A DNA stretch of 64,000 nucleotides from Polynucleobacter sp. Its GTDB lineage: Bacteria; Pseudomonadota; Gammaproteobacteria; Burkholderiales; Burkholderiaceae_D. Of the stretch, positions 35,661 through 46,102 are shown one piece after another. The notes below the pieces were generated by a model. The model made no database searches and was not told the DNA's origin. It saw nothing but the letters and a program-made list of their open reading frames with translations. How positions within the stretch are numbered: the stretch's first letter is position 1; each line of letters opens with the position of its first letter. The stretch covers positions 42,107 through 106,106 of the forward strand of contig JAIPCX010000009.1 of assembly GCA_021737945.1 (NCBI GenBank), given 5' to 3'. Both the position numbers and the translations under genes were made by a program.

Positions 35661-36713
35661 ATGACCAAAGAGTTAACTTACACTCAAGCTATTAATGAAG
35701 CTCTTCACGAATCTATGGATGCCGATAAATCCGTAATCGTATTCGGTTTGGGTGTGGATGATCCTAAGCGCATATTCGGCACTACGGCAGGGCTGAAAGA
35801 GTCATATGGTGAAGGCAGAGTGTTTGATGTACCCACGGCAGAAAATGCAATGACTGGTTTTGGCATAGGTGCGGCATTGGGTGGATTGCGACCTGTGATG
35901 GTTCATCAAAGATTGGACTTTTTTTTGCTTGCAATGGACCAGCTGGTAAATGGAGCAGCCAAATGGCACTTCATGTTCGGCGGTGCTGCTTCAGTACCTA
36001 TAACTGTCCGTCTAATTGTTGGGCGTGGCTGGGGTCAAGGGCCAACCCACTCACAGAACTTGCAGGCCTGGTTCGCGCACATACCAGGTCTGAAAGTTGT
36101 GATGCCTACTTTCCCAGGAGATGCAAAAGCGTTACTCAAAGAGAGTATTAATGACAATAATCCTGTGGTTTTTATAGAGCATAGATGGCTCCATAATTTG
36201 CGAGGTAATGTAGATGATGTAGATACAGTGACGTCATTGGGTAAGAGTAAGGTAATACGAGAAGGAAAACACGGGACGATTGTGGGGATGTCCTATATGA
36301 CTATTGAGGCATTAAGAGCGGTAGATCATTTGAAAAAGTTTGGTATTGAGATGGAATTGATAGATCTGATTTCACTTAATCCTATAGATTGGCCGCTGAT
36401 ATTTAAATCCTTAAAGAAAACTGGTAATTTGATAGTGTTGGACACTGGAACTGAAACCTGTAACGTCGCAGGAGAAATAATTGCAAAATGCAGCGAAAAT
36501 TGCTGGCCTTCTTTAAAGACAGCACCTAAGAGACTGTGCCCGCCTAACTTTCCTGAAGCAACAAGTGCAAATCTTACAAAAAATTATCACCCTACAGCAA
36601 TAGACATTGTAAAAGCCGTGAATGATCAACTTGAAATTTCTTTTCCTTTTGATGCTTTGATCAACTCAAATCCTCATGATGTCCCGGGTGACTGGTTCAA
36701 GGGCCCTTTCTAG
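35661..36713 (+). CDS. Thiamine-diphosphate-dependent E1 beta-like subunit
   Basis: This 350-residue protein matches E1 beta/transketolase C-terminal-type subunits. It has TYTQAINEALHESMDAD at the start, FDVPTAENAMTGFGIGAALG (PxxE, with the glutamate that activates thiamine), VHQRLDFFLLAMDQLVNGAA and RGWGQGPTHSQNLQAWFAHI. The ATG at 35661 follows an A-rich leader; the upstream TTG at 35637 overlaps E1 alpha and is less likely. It should form a heterotetramer with the preceding protein. Specific substrate unknown. Confidence 0.88.
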   Translation: MTKELTYTQAINEALHESMDADKSVIVFGLGVDDPKRIFGTTAGLKESYGEGRVFDVPTAENAMTGFGIGAALGGLRPVMVHQRLDFFLLAMDQLVNGAAKWHFMFGGAASVPITVRLIVGRGWGQGPTHSQNLQAWFAHIPGLKVVMPTFPGDAKALLKESINDNNPVVFIEHRWLHNLRGNVDDVDTVTSLGKSKVIREGKHGTIVGMSYMTIEALRAVDHLKKFGIEMELIDLISLNPIDWPLIFKSLKKTGNLIVLDTGTETCNVAGEIIAKCSENCWPSLKTAPKRLCPPNFPEATSANLTKNYHPTAIDIVKAVNDQLEISFPFDALINSNPHDVPGDWFKGPF

Positions 36714-36720
36714 ATTTTTT

Positions 36721-37494
36721 ATGCAAAAAATTCAATCGCAAATTCGCGAGGCTTGCCTAAATCGCTTTTATGAGCAGGGGTATTTCATAACGCCAGAGCC
36801 AGATATGATTGAGCAGTCTTGGCTGGTCAATTTTTTATCCGAAAAATGGCGTAATCAGCTTATAGAGGGCTACCCGAGCCTTGATTCGGTCGTTAGGGAA
36901 ACCGAAATAGGCAATTATCATGAGATGTCTCATCAACTTGATCATTCATCATTTTGGACAAAACAAAGGCGAATTTTTTCAGAGATAGAAATTTCTCAGC
37001 TTTTAAAGCATGTATCGGTTTTCGAAGAGCTTTTAGAGGTGTTTGGTGATTACGAGGTTGCAGACCTTGAAGGAATCGGTTATCCCGAAATTTATTGGAG
37101 ATTAGTTCGCCCTAGTTGCCCAGAGGATGTTGCATCTCCTCATAAAGACTCTTGGTTTTGGACTGTCACAAATAAAATTGCTTCAGAGCGACAGTCTAAT
37201 CTAATTAAGGTGTGGCTACCGGTTGTCACCATCCCGAGCGAATCTGGATTATCAATTAGTCCATCCTCTCACAAAAAAGAAATTCCGTTTACTAGCGAAA
37301 CTCGACATGGACGATCGAAGCCAACAGTGAATCAAGCAGACATCGCTGCATTCGAAATGGTGAAATTACCGCTAGTGACAGGCCAAGCTGTTGTGTTCCA
37401 TCGTGATCTTCTTCATCAAGGAATTGCTCACGTCCTTCCAATAACAAGAGTTAGCGTTGAATTCGCTATCGAAACTAAGAATAAGTATGACTAA
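36721..37494 (+). CDS. PhyH-like 2OG-Fe(II) oxygenase
   Basis: This 257-residue protein is a third oxygenase of the locus. It has a PhyH-like pattern: VASPHKDSWFWTV (HxD, about residue 137), KVWLPVVTIPSESGLSISPS, and VVFHRDLLHQGIAHV with a distal histidine, followed by ITRVSVEFAI with a plausible 2OG arginine. I start it at ATG 36721, eight bases after the E1 beta stop; an upstream ATG at 36676 would overlap that gene. It overlaps the next small gene by eight bases. It probably hydroxylates a sugar or lipid intermediate. Confidence 0.75.
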   Translation: MQKIQSQIREACLNRFYEQGYFITPEPDMIEQSWLVNFLSEKWRNQLIEGYPSLDSVVRETEIGNYHEMSHQLDHSSFWTKQRRIFSEIEISQLLKHVSVFEELLEVFGDYEVADLEGIGYPEIYWRLVRPSCPEDVASPHKDSWFWTVTNKIASERQSNLIKVWLPVVTIPSESGLSISPSSHKKEIPFTSETRHGRSKPTVNQADIAAFEMVKLPLVTGQAVVFHRDLLHQGIAHVLPITRVSVEFAIETKNKYD

Positions 37495-37831
37495 AGCAAA
37501 ATTTATAGCATGGGTTGATACAGATTCACCTTCACCATCTGTCGGTTGGTTAGAACGCTCAATCGAGGAAAGAGAAAATGGAATACGTCAAATATTAGCT
37601 ACTAAACCTGAATTTTCCGAGCATATCGATCTTTCTGCGGTAACCAATAGTGGAGAGGTGCTTGTAGAGATAGTGACTCCAATGAAGGCTTCTGAGCGCG
37701 GGAAATTATTGCTAGATGTTGAGGAATACTTAAAAGAAGCTATAGACCAGGGTTTAACCGTTTGGTTAAAAGCTATAGGTGATAAAAACTCGTTACGACG
37801 CTTACGCGGGATAAAGATTGGAAAAATATGA
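37487..37831 (+). CDS. Small protein of unknown function coupled to radical SAM gene
   Basis: This 114-residue protein begins MTKAKFIAWVDTDSPSPSVG and contains an acidic centre and a basic C-terminus ending LRRLRGIKIGKI. I do not recognise a family. It overlaps the oxygenase gene upstream by eight bases and the radical SAM gene downstream by four (ATGA), so it is firmly part of the operon. Small partners next to radical SAM genes can be peptide substrates, carriers or chaperones, but no core-peptide features such as repeated Cys or Gly are visible. An enzyme accessory role is equally possible. Confidence 0.7.
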   Translation: MTKAKFIAWVDTDSPSPSVGWLERSIEERENGIRQILATKPEFSEHIDLSAVTNSGEVLVEIVTPMKASERGKLLLDVEEYLKEAIDQGLTVWLKAIGDKNSLRRLRGIKIGKI

Positions 37832-38967
37832 GCCAGCCGGTACAAACAAATCAAGGTAGTTTAATTCTTGATTCACATAAACTCTCTTACCATATGGATA
37901 GAGTTAATTCATGGGAAGCAGGTGAAAGAATAGCTCCAGTTAGCGTGGATATGTCTCTAACTCGCGGTTGCGGTGCAATGTGCTCGTTTTGCTATGCAAT
38001 GATGCAGGAGTCACAATCAAGGAGCAGCGTAAAGACTGCACATGCATTGAATCTTTTGGATGATTTTAAAGAGATTGGCATTCGAAGCGTCTCACTCGTT
38101 TCGGATGGTGAAAGCACACTATCTCCAGCATATGTGCCATTTATAAAGCATGCAGCTGAACTTGGAATAGACGTTGCCAATGCAACAAACGCTTGGGAAT
38201 TAACACCAGAAAAAATCGAGGATGTCCTGCCCCACTTAACATGGGTAAGATTTACCGTGGGCGCCGGAACACCTAGTCGGTATGCTGAAATCATGTACAA
38301 GGGGCCTGAGCACACAAAAGTATTTGATCGAGCGATAGAACATATAAAGTACGCAGTCGAATATAAAAAAAAGAATAATCTTGCGGTGACGTTAGGTATA
38401 CAAATGGTGCTTATGCCTGATTTGAAAGACGAAATAATTCCTTTTGCACAGCTCGGAGTCGATCTCGGGGTTGATTACGCAGTTATCAAACATTGCTCTG
38501 ATGATGAGCAGGGAAGCCTTGGGATTGACTATACTCAGTATGAATCTATGTATGAAGACTTAGAAAGAGCAGAGAGTTTAAGCACGGATAAAACTAAGGT
38601 AATCGTTAAATGGAGCAAAATTAAGGACGGAGATGCTCCGCCTTACAAGAGATTTTATGGACCTCAATTTTTGCTTCAAATTAGTGGTAGTGGACTAGTG
38701 GCACCTTCAGGAATGTTTTTTAATGCCAGGCACTCTAAGCTTCACATAGGAAACTACACAGAAGAGCGTTTCAAAGATATTTGGAAATCAGAGCGGTATT
38801 GGCGCGCAATGGATTATTTGGCGTCACCGTACTTTGATGCTCAGACAATGATGGGAACTTTACCAATTCAGCATTATGTTAATGTGGCGCTTAACGAGCA
38901 TTTACGAGGAGAGCGCAGATTGAAGGCTGGGATGGAACCTAAGCCGCTTCATGTTAATTTTTTATGA
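37828..38967 (+). CDS. Radical SAM protein of surface-sugar cluster
   Basis: This 379-residue protein has a CxxxCxxC cluster in SLTRGCGAMCSFCYAMMQ (cysteines at about 51, 55 and 58) binding the [4Fe-4S]-SAM centre, then GIRSVSLVSDGESTLSP (GGE-like motif) and a TIM-barrel-like middle. The C-terminal part (HIGNYTEERFKDIWKSERYW) resembles the end of SPASM-containing enzymes but lacks the extra cysteines. Radical SAM enzymes in Leptospira-type sugar clusters act on carbohydrates. It is the last gene of the operon, followed by about 1.1 kb without genes. Confidence 0.87.
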   Translation: MSQPVQTNQGSLILDSHKLSYHMDRVNSWEAGERIAPVSVDMSLTRGCGAMCSFCYAMMQESQSRSSVKTAHALNLLDDFKEIGIRSVSLVSDGESTLSPAYVPFIKHAAELGIDVANATNAWELTPEKIEDVLPHLTWVRFTVGAGTPSRYAEIMYKGPEHTKVFDRAIEHIKYAVEYKKKNNLAVTLGIQMVLMPDLKDEIIPFAQLGVDLGVDYAVIKHCSDDEQGSLGIDYTQYESMYEDLERAESLSTDKTKVIVKWSKIKDGDAPPYKRFYGPQFLLQISGSGLVAPSGMFFNARHSKLHIGNYTEERFKDIWKSERYWRAMDYLASPYFDAQTMMGTLPIQHYVNVALNEHLRGERRLKAGMEPKPLHVNFL

Positions 38968-40047
38968 TTAAATTAATGCCTAGAATGAAGCCAATCTGTA
39001 ATTGCCCGGTAAGCATGGTCTAGCTCAATCTTGTTCTGAGAGTCCGATGAAACTAAATGGGCATGCAACTATGAGCGAACCTCTTTTGAAGCCGAGTGAA
39101 TCAGACCAATTTACGATCCCTCTTCGACGCAACATGGATCGAATTCAAGCATGCATTAGTTGAAGAAGTTTTGCGATCTGGGGACGGAAAATGGATGCCA
39201 TATCGAGATACATAATCTTGTTTGTGGAAGAATTTGTGATGTAAAGGCAATGATTCGGTGTGTATCGAAATTCAAGCTTTAGGCGGTGTGGTTGGTGGGT
39301 GTAGGTCAAACTATTAGGGCGTTCTTTGCGTTGCAATTTATGTGAAGTACACATTCATCTATCAGCTTATGGTCGGTGTCGCTCTTGTGCTGGCAATTAG
39401 GGATAATCTCAGGCTGATATCACCAGCATCTCCGGATGCAGCGAGTTTTCTCCCTTGCAATGCCTGATCAACAGTAAAAAAACAGACATCAGCTATCTAG
39501 AAGCAGGTGAGTGTTGGTTTTATTTTATGGTGATGCATAATTTATTTAATCGCTAGTCCGTAGGCAGGACAAATCAGCTGCACGGTGCATGGTTTAAGCG
39601 CGGCCTTAACCTAGCTTGATTGTTCCTCAGACCACGGCAGTCAATAACGAGTATATATGTTTGAGGTGGCCATGAAGGCCTATGCCAGAAAAGATCAATT
39701 AGCAGTAAAGCCAATTGTTGGGATAATGCATCCACTCAGAGTTTATTAGGTAGGTTAAAGCGTCCCAGCTTTGTGGTGGAAGACTTCGAACTCGGGCAAA
39801 GCCAAAACAAGTCGTAATGAACTGCCTAGCAGATCAAGCAAAAACTCTCTGCATGACCTTGCCCGCTAAGGGATTCGTGATACGCGAGCAAGCTAACTTG
39901 CTATTTCTCCCCCAACGATAATGCCTTACGATTCTTATTTATACAATTCGTCTAAGTTTAAGTTTGAAAACTAATAAAACGAGTTTTGTGTAGGATTTTT
40001 TCTCGAATTGGCTTCAGGAAATCAGATTAACAATTAAAGGATTTATT
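38968..40047. other. 1,080-base gap with decayed DNA
   Basis: No supportable gene. A 30-codon plus-strand frame from ATG 39071 lacks any recognisable family. Positions 39142-39183 resemble the 3' end of cbbR (see repeat). The rest is stop-rich with no visible transposase fragments. The gap separates the radical SAM operon from a lone glycosyltransferase-like gene. Confidence 0.55.
39142..39183. repeat. Imperfect direct repeat, copy of cbbR 3' end
   Basis: This segment matches 42013-42056, inside the last codons of cbbR, at about 34 of 43 positions by eye, including the shared blocks CATTAGTTG and CGATCTGGGG. Read on the minus strand it gives PDRKTSSTNACLNS against PDRKDSPTNVRLDS in CbbR. The two copies lie in the same orientation about 2.9 kb apart, so DNA carrying the two genes between them may have been inserted next to cbbR. 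Confidence 0.55.
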
Positions 40048-41067
40048 ATGAAAGTAATATTTTATGTTGTTGTACACGGTGACCATTATGCGAATTATTT
40101 TTTTGATATACAAGTTCCATCGATAGTTAATCAGACAATTTATCCAGACATAAAAAAATATTTTCAGTTTCAAATTTATACAAAAAAAGAAAGTCTCGAT
40201 AACCCCTTATTTCGTTCGAAATTGGAGAATCTAAAAAGCCTAGTGAATGTCGAACTTTTTTTACTGCCCGATTTGCCACACGAGCAAGGATTCGAAAACA
40301 GATATAAGTATTTATGTATATGTGACGAGCATGCGAATTCTATTGCGAGAACGAATAATGCGTTACTAATGCCGGCTAATTCAACATACGTATTTGGAAA
40401 TAATTATTTTGAATCAGCCATTAATAAAATTTCGACAAATGATCACGATGCAGTTTTAATTTTACCTCCTAGAGCGCTAGGCGAATGTTTTAATGAATGG
40501 TTTTCGGGGAAAGTCGTTGATGGGGATTCGTTATTTGAGTATTTTAAAACTTATATATCGCCCAATTTAATCGCGAGCGAATGGGATCAGCCATTTGGTG
40601 CGAATGAACATTTTTTCTTGAACTGGTATCACCAAAACCAAATGGTTTTACGAAGTTTGGGATATCCACCTGCAATTTTAAAGCCCTATACACTTCCAGA
40701 TCATCTGCGTACGCACACTATAGACACGAAATCTTTGGATATAGTAAAAAACCCCTATGTTTCTTCCGACTTTCAAGAGTTTCCTATGTTGAATTTAATG
40801 ATGCTAAATCGGTACTATCACTTTCGTCCCAGGATGCCTTATTTAGCGGGAGTTAGAAAATCAGTAGATATAGTTGGTGATTGGTTAGTTCGTACAGCGT
40901 TACTATCCAATCGGACACCGAAAGTACTTTTTTATATGTTGAATAGTCATTTGGTTTGCAAATTCTCACATGAATCCATCAACCATGAGGCATACTCAAA
41001 GTCGGTATCCACCGCAAATGAGATAAAACATTATATTAAAAATAAATATAACATTAACTGGTTATAG
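40048..41067 (+). CDS. Hypothetical protein, possibly glycosyltransferase-like
   Basis: This 339-residue protein begins with a hydrophobic KVIFYVVVHGDHYANYFF strand and has GT-A-like spacing, but no DxD typical of a known family. It contains ARTNNALLMPANSTYVFGNN and DAVLILPPRAL, then a C-terminal region rich in aromatic residues. An AAAGGA ribosome site precedes the ATG. It stands alone between two non-coding stretches in AT-rich DNA and lies between the two copies of a cbbR-tail repeat. I do not recognise its family. Confidence 0.65.
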   Translation: MKVIFYVVVHGDHYANYFFDIQVPSIVNQTIYPDIKKYFQFQIYTKKESLDNPLFRSKLENLKSLVNVELFLLPDLPHEQGFENRYKYLCICDEHANSIARTNNALLMPANSTYVFGNNYFESAINKISTNDHDAVLILPPRALGECFNEWFSGKVVDGDSLFEYFKTYISPNLIASEWDQPFGANEHFFLNWYHQNQMVLRSLGYPPAILKPYTLPDHLRTHTIDTKSLDIVKNPYVSSDFQEFPMLNLMMLNRYYHFRPRMPYLAGVRKSVDIVGDWLVRTALLSNRTPKVLFYMLNSHLVCKFSHESINHEAYSKSVSTANEIKHYIKNKYNINWL

Positions 41068-41322
41068 ATAGGGATTTAAGTTAGGAGTCTTTTTGCTTGA
41101 AAATGTAATGGTGATGATGTTTGATTTAAATATTTTTTTGGTGAAGATAGGTATTAAGCATTAACAAAAGCCCTCCATTAGTTTCAACTTCGAGACCTAG
41201 ATAAGTATAGCGATAACCAGCCAAATTTAAACCGAACATTTGCTAATTTTGGATCTCGTGTCTGCACCTTAGTTGCGTGCTTTTTTGATTGCCGCTTGCG
41301 CAAGGTGAATATGTGAATTTGT

Positions 41323-41784
41323 ATGTCTAAACAAAAAAAAGTGTTGCAGTCTGTAGGTGCGCTTATCACCGATGATCAGGGGCGTATCCTTTTGCAAAAG
41401 CGCGATGATTTTGCAAATATTTACTTTCCAGGATTATGGGGTGTTTTTGGGGGTGCGGTAGAAAATGCAGAAACCCCGGTACAAGCTATTATTCGAGAAG
41501 TCGAGGAAGAGCTATCAGTAGTGACTTTCGATCCGAAGCTATTTCTTAAATGGGATATATGTACGGAGCATTTGGGAGCGGAGAGTCGAAAGCGTTTTTT
41601 TTTCCATATCCACTTCGACTCAGATATGGTGAATAGTATTAAACTTCAGGAAGGTGCAGAGTATAGATTCTTTGAGCCGAATGATCTTCCAGCGTTTGCT
41701 TGTATCGTTCCCTTCGATTTAGCTGCTTTGTCTCTTTACATACATGTAAAAATTATTGGCTCTCAGATCATGCCAAAATTTTGA
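41323..41784 (+). CDS. NUDIX hydrolase
   Basis: This 153-residue protein has the NUDIX box GGAVENAETPVQAIIREVEE followed by EL, with the metal-binding glutamates in REVEEEL (about residues 59-65), and a preceding substrate strand with ILLQKR. It hydrolyses a nucleoside diphosphate linked to another moiety. In a sugar cluster it may act on a GDP- or ADP-sugar, but the GDP-mannose hydrolase-specific features were not checked. It lies beside the cbbR end and may belong to the sugar island rather than the Calvin operon. Confidence 0.85.
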   Translation: MSKQKKVLQSVGALITDDQGRILLQKRDDFANIYFPGLWGVFGGAVENAETPVQAIIREVEEELSVVTFDPKLFLKWDICTEHLGAESRKRFFFHIHFDSDMVNSIKLQEGAEYRFFEPNDLPAFACIVPFDLAALSLYIHVKIIGSQIMPKF

Positions 41785-42006
41785 TGATTAATTGCTTGAA
41801 AAAATTGTTTTTCAAAAGCAATTTCATCTAGAAATTCTGGCTCCCTTGGTTATTCGGTCTCCCACTACGACATTAACTGCAGAAGTGTCTTGTAATCCAG
41901 TCTGGAGACCGGTAAAAATAAAGCCGAACGAAAATATCCTCGTGAATTGTTCTGTGCTTTCTAATAGCCAGCGTCGAGCTTTAGATCCTACGATCCTGTT
42001 GCGACG

Positions 42007-43014
42007 CTAAAGCGTTGAATCCAAGCGTACATTAGTTGGGGAATCTTTCCGATCTGGGGTAAACCCCTCAAAAGAAAGGGGGCGTATCGTAGATTCTCCC
42101 AAAATCTCACCCCCATGCTCCAACACAAAATATCTAAACGCCTCAGCCGCTGCTGAGTGATTGCCTCGGTTGAGCGCTACTACATGCCACGCCCTTGAGA
42201 TGGGTGTTTCATCGATATCCAATACCACTAATTTATTCGTTTGCACTTCTAGTCCTACGGTGTGAAGTGAAACGAATGAAATACCCAGGTTAGCCATTAC
42301 CGCTTGTTTGATGCTTTCGTTGGATGACATTTCCATCGAAACGCGGGGGGTTAAGTTACGGTCGCTTAAAAAGCGCTCCATGATGGCGCGGGTACCTGAG
42401 CCTTCTTCTCTAACAATGAGTTCTTCTTGATTGAGTGCGATGGGCGATATGCCTTCGCGTCTAGCGAGCGGGTGGTCAGGGCTAGCTATAAAGGCGTGCG
42501 GGTGTTTGGCAAAGGCTTCGATGCGGGTATCTAAGTCTGCGGGTGTGCGGCCCATAATGGCAATATCAATATCACCGTCGCGCAGCAACTCTACCATTTG
42601 ATCACGGTTGCGTACTTCAAGTTTGATTTGCAAACCAAAATGCTCTGCTTTAAATCGAGACAACAGCTGGGGCACAAAGTATTTAGCGGTGCTGACTAAA
42701 CCTATCTTCAAGCTGCCACCCTGGCTGCCTTTGAGTTTAGATAATGTCACCTCCGCATCGCGAAGAGTTGAGGCTATTTTTTTTACATCCACCAGAAAAT
42801 ACTCGCCCGCAGTGGTGAGTTCTACGCGTCTCCCTATGCGTGCAAATAGAGGAATACCTAAATCTGTTTCCAATTCTTTAATCTGCATGGAGATGGCGGG
42901 CGCAGTTAAATTCAATTCAATTGCCGCTTTGCTAAAACTGCCATGACGAGCAGCACTTTGGAATATCCGAAGTTGGCGCATACTCAGATTTTTTAAAAGG
43001 CGTAAGCTTTTCAT
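42007..43014 (-). CDS. cbbR: LysR-type regulator of the Calvin operon
   Basis: This 335-residue LysR-type regulator has a typical winged-helix N-terminus (LRIFQSAARHGSFSKAAIEL, about 16-35, then LTAPAISMQIKELE) and a periplasmic-binding-protein-like effector domain. It is divergent from cbbL, the usual arrangement in chemo- and photoautotrophs, and would activate the operon in response to a metabolite such as RuBP, NADPH or phosphoenolpyruvate. Its C-terminal tail (PDRKDSPTNVRLDSTL) extends past the usual effector domain and is partly duplicated at 39142-39183. Confidence 0.93.
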   Translation of the reverse strand: MKSLRLLKNLSMRQLRIFQSAARHGSFSKAAIELNLTAPAISMQIKELETDLGIPLFARIGRRVELTTAGEYFLVDVKKIASTLRDAEVTLSKLKGSQGGSLKIGLVSTAKYFVPQLLSRFKAEHFGLQIKLEVRNRDQMVELLRDGDIDIAIMGRTPADLDTRIEAFAKHPHAFIASPDHPLARREGISPIALNQEELIVREEGSGTRAIMERFLSDRNLTPRVSMEMSSNESIKQAVMANLGISFVSLHTVGLEVQTNKLVVLDIDETPISRAWHVVALNRGNHSAAAEAFRYFVLEHGGEILGESTIRPLSFEGFTPDRKDSPTNVRLDSTL

Positions 43015-44641
<1,627 letters not shown>

Positions 44642-44696
44642 TTCGTGACCTTTGCCAATCACGCTACCACTGAACCAATAATTTAGGAGAAATACC

Positions 44697-45116
44697 ATGC
44701 GCATTACTCAAGGCCAGTTTTCATTTTTGCCTGATTTAACGGACGAAGAAATTCGTGCCCAAGTTGATTACGCACTCAGTCGGGGCTGGGCACTATCGGT
44801 TGAATGGACCGACGATCCACACCCACGTAACTGCTACTGGAACATGTGGGGTATTCCAATGTTTCAAATTAAAGATGGTGCAGCAGTTTTGTTTGAAGTA
44901 AACGCTTGCCGCAAAGCTAATTCAGAGGTGTACATCAAGGTTAATGCATTTGATAACACGCGCGGTGTGGAATCGATGGTCATGAGCTTTTTAGTTCAAC
45001 GCCCAACCAACGAGCCTGGCTTTGGTTTGCAGCGCACTGAAGAGCCTGGCCGCACGATTCGTTACACAACGTTCAGCTACTCAAATCAGCGTCCAGCTGG
45101 ACAGCGTTATTCGTAA
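44697..45116 (+). CDS. cbbS: RuBisCO small subunit
   Basis: This 139-residue small subunit begins [20 protein letters not shown] and includes [20 protein letters not shown], the red-type interface block, plus the C-terminal beta-hairpin extension ([20 protein letters not shown]) typical of form IC/ID small subunits. It follows cbbL after 55 bases with a TTAGGAGAAAT ribosome site. The red-type C-terminal extension caps the L8S8 core and distinguishes it from green-type small subunits. Confidence 0.96.
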   Translation: MRITQGQFSFLPDLTDEEIRAQVDYALSRGWALSVEWTDDPHPRNCYWNMWGIPMFQIKDGAAVLFEVNACRKANSEVYIKVNAFDNTRGVESMVMSFLVQRPTNEPGFGLQRTEEPGRTIRYTTFSYSNQRPAGQRYS

Positions 45117-45143
45117 TGTCGTTGATTAGCCGGAGATAAAACC

Positions 45144-46073
45144 ATGAATGCGCCCGACACTGTGCCAGTAACGCCACCGACAGAAATCAATCTGCATCAG
45201 ATTTTGCAGGATGCGGAGATTGAGCCTGTTATTAAACAACTTGAATCAGAGTTGATTGGTTTGGCACCAGTGAAGGCGCGCATTCGTGAGATTGCTGCTT
45301 TTTTAGTCGTGTCACGTGCGCGTGCGGCCATGGGTTTAGAAGCCAGTTCGCCAAGCTTACACATGTGTTTTACCGGTAACCCGGGTACGGGCAAAACTAC
45401 GGTGGCATTACGCATGGCCGAGATACTGCATCGCTTAGGTTATGTACGTAAAGGCCATGTGGTGTCAGTAACGCGTGATGATTTGGTGGGGCAGTACATT
45501 GGTCACACCGCACCCAAGACGAAAGAGATTTTGAAAAAAGCCATGGGTGGTGTGTTATTCATTGATGAGGCGTACTACTTGTATCGCCCAGAAAATGAAC
45601 GCGACTATGGCCAAGAAGCGATAGAAATTCTGCTGCAGGTCATGGAAAACCATCGTGATGATTTGGTGGTTATTCTCGCTGGCTATAAAGACCGAATGGA
45701 TACGTTTTTTCAGTCAAATCCAGGTATGTCTTCACGTATTGCGCATCACATTGATTTTCCGGATTACAGCGAAAATGAGTTAACGCAAATCGCTGGCAAG
45801 ATGGTGGGCGGCATGAATTATCAGCTTGATGCCGATGCTGAAAAAGCCATGCAAGAATATATTCATCTACGTAAGCAACAACCGCATTTTGCGAATGCGC
45901 GTTCAATTCGTAATGCGCTTGATCGTGCGCGCCTCCGTCAGGCTAATCGAATTTTTCAGCTGGCCATGAAAGGATCGGCGACGGTAACGGCTCAAGAGTT
46001 ATCAACTATCTCAGCAGACGATCTACGCGCATCGCGAGTATTTACTGGTGGTTTGGCATCCGATAAAAAATAA
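45144..46073 (+). CDS. cbbX: Red-type RuBisCO activase (AAA+)
   Basis: This 309-residue AAA+ protein has Walker [10 protein letters not shown] (78-86), pore loop YIG (118-120), Walker [12 protein letters not shown] (D141, E142) and an arginine-rich C-terminal domain. CbbX hexamers pull the C-terminal tail of red-type CbbL through the central pore to remove inhibitory sugar phosphates, and are activated by RuBP. It follows cbbS after 27 bases. Its presence supports the red-type classification. Confidence 0.96.
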   Translation: MNAPDTVPVTPPTEINLHQILQDAEIEPVIKQLESELIGLAPVKARIREIAAFLVVSRARAAMGLEASSPSLHMCFTGNPGTGKTTVALRMAEILHRLGYVRKGHVVSVTRDDLVGQYIGHTAPKTKEILKKAMGGVLFIDEAYYLYRPENERDYGQEAIEILLQVMENHRDDLVVILAGYKDRMDTFFQSNPGMSSRIAHHIDFPDYSENELTQIAGKMVGGMNYQLDADAEKAMQEYIHLRKQQPHFANARSIRNALDRARLRQANRIFQLAMKGSATVTAQELSTISADDLRASRVFTGGLASDKK

Positions 46074-46102
46074 GTAATAAATAAAACAGCACTGGAGGCA
46101 TC

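Noticed and set aside
39145..39354. Minus-strand 69-codon frame in the gap after the radical SAM gene
   Set aside because: No family match, and its end overlaps the cbbR-like repeat in another frame.
41792..42010. Plus-strand 72-codon frame between the NUDIX gene and cbbR
   Set aside because: Starts in an A+T-rich leaderless position and runs into the cbbR end; no homology seen.
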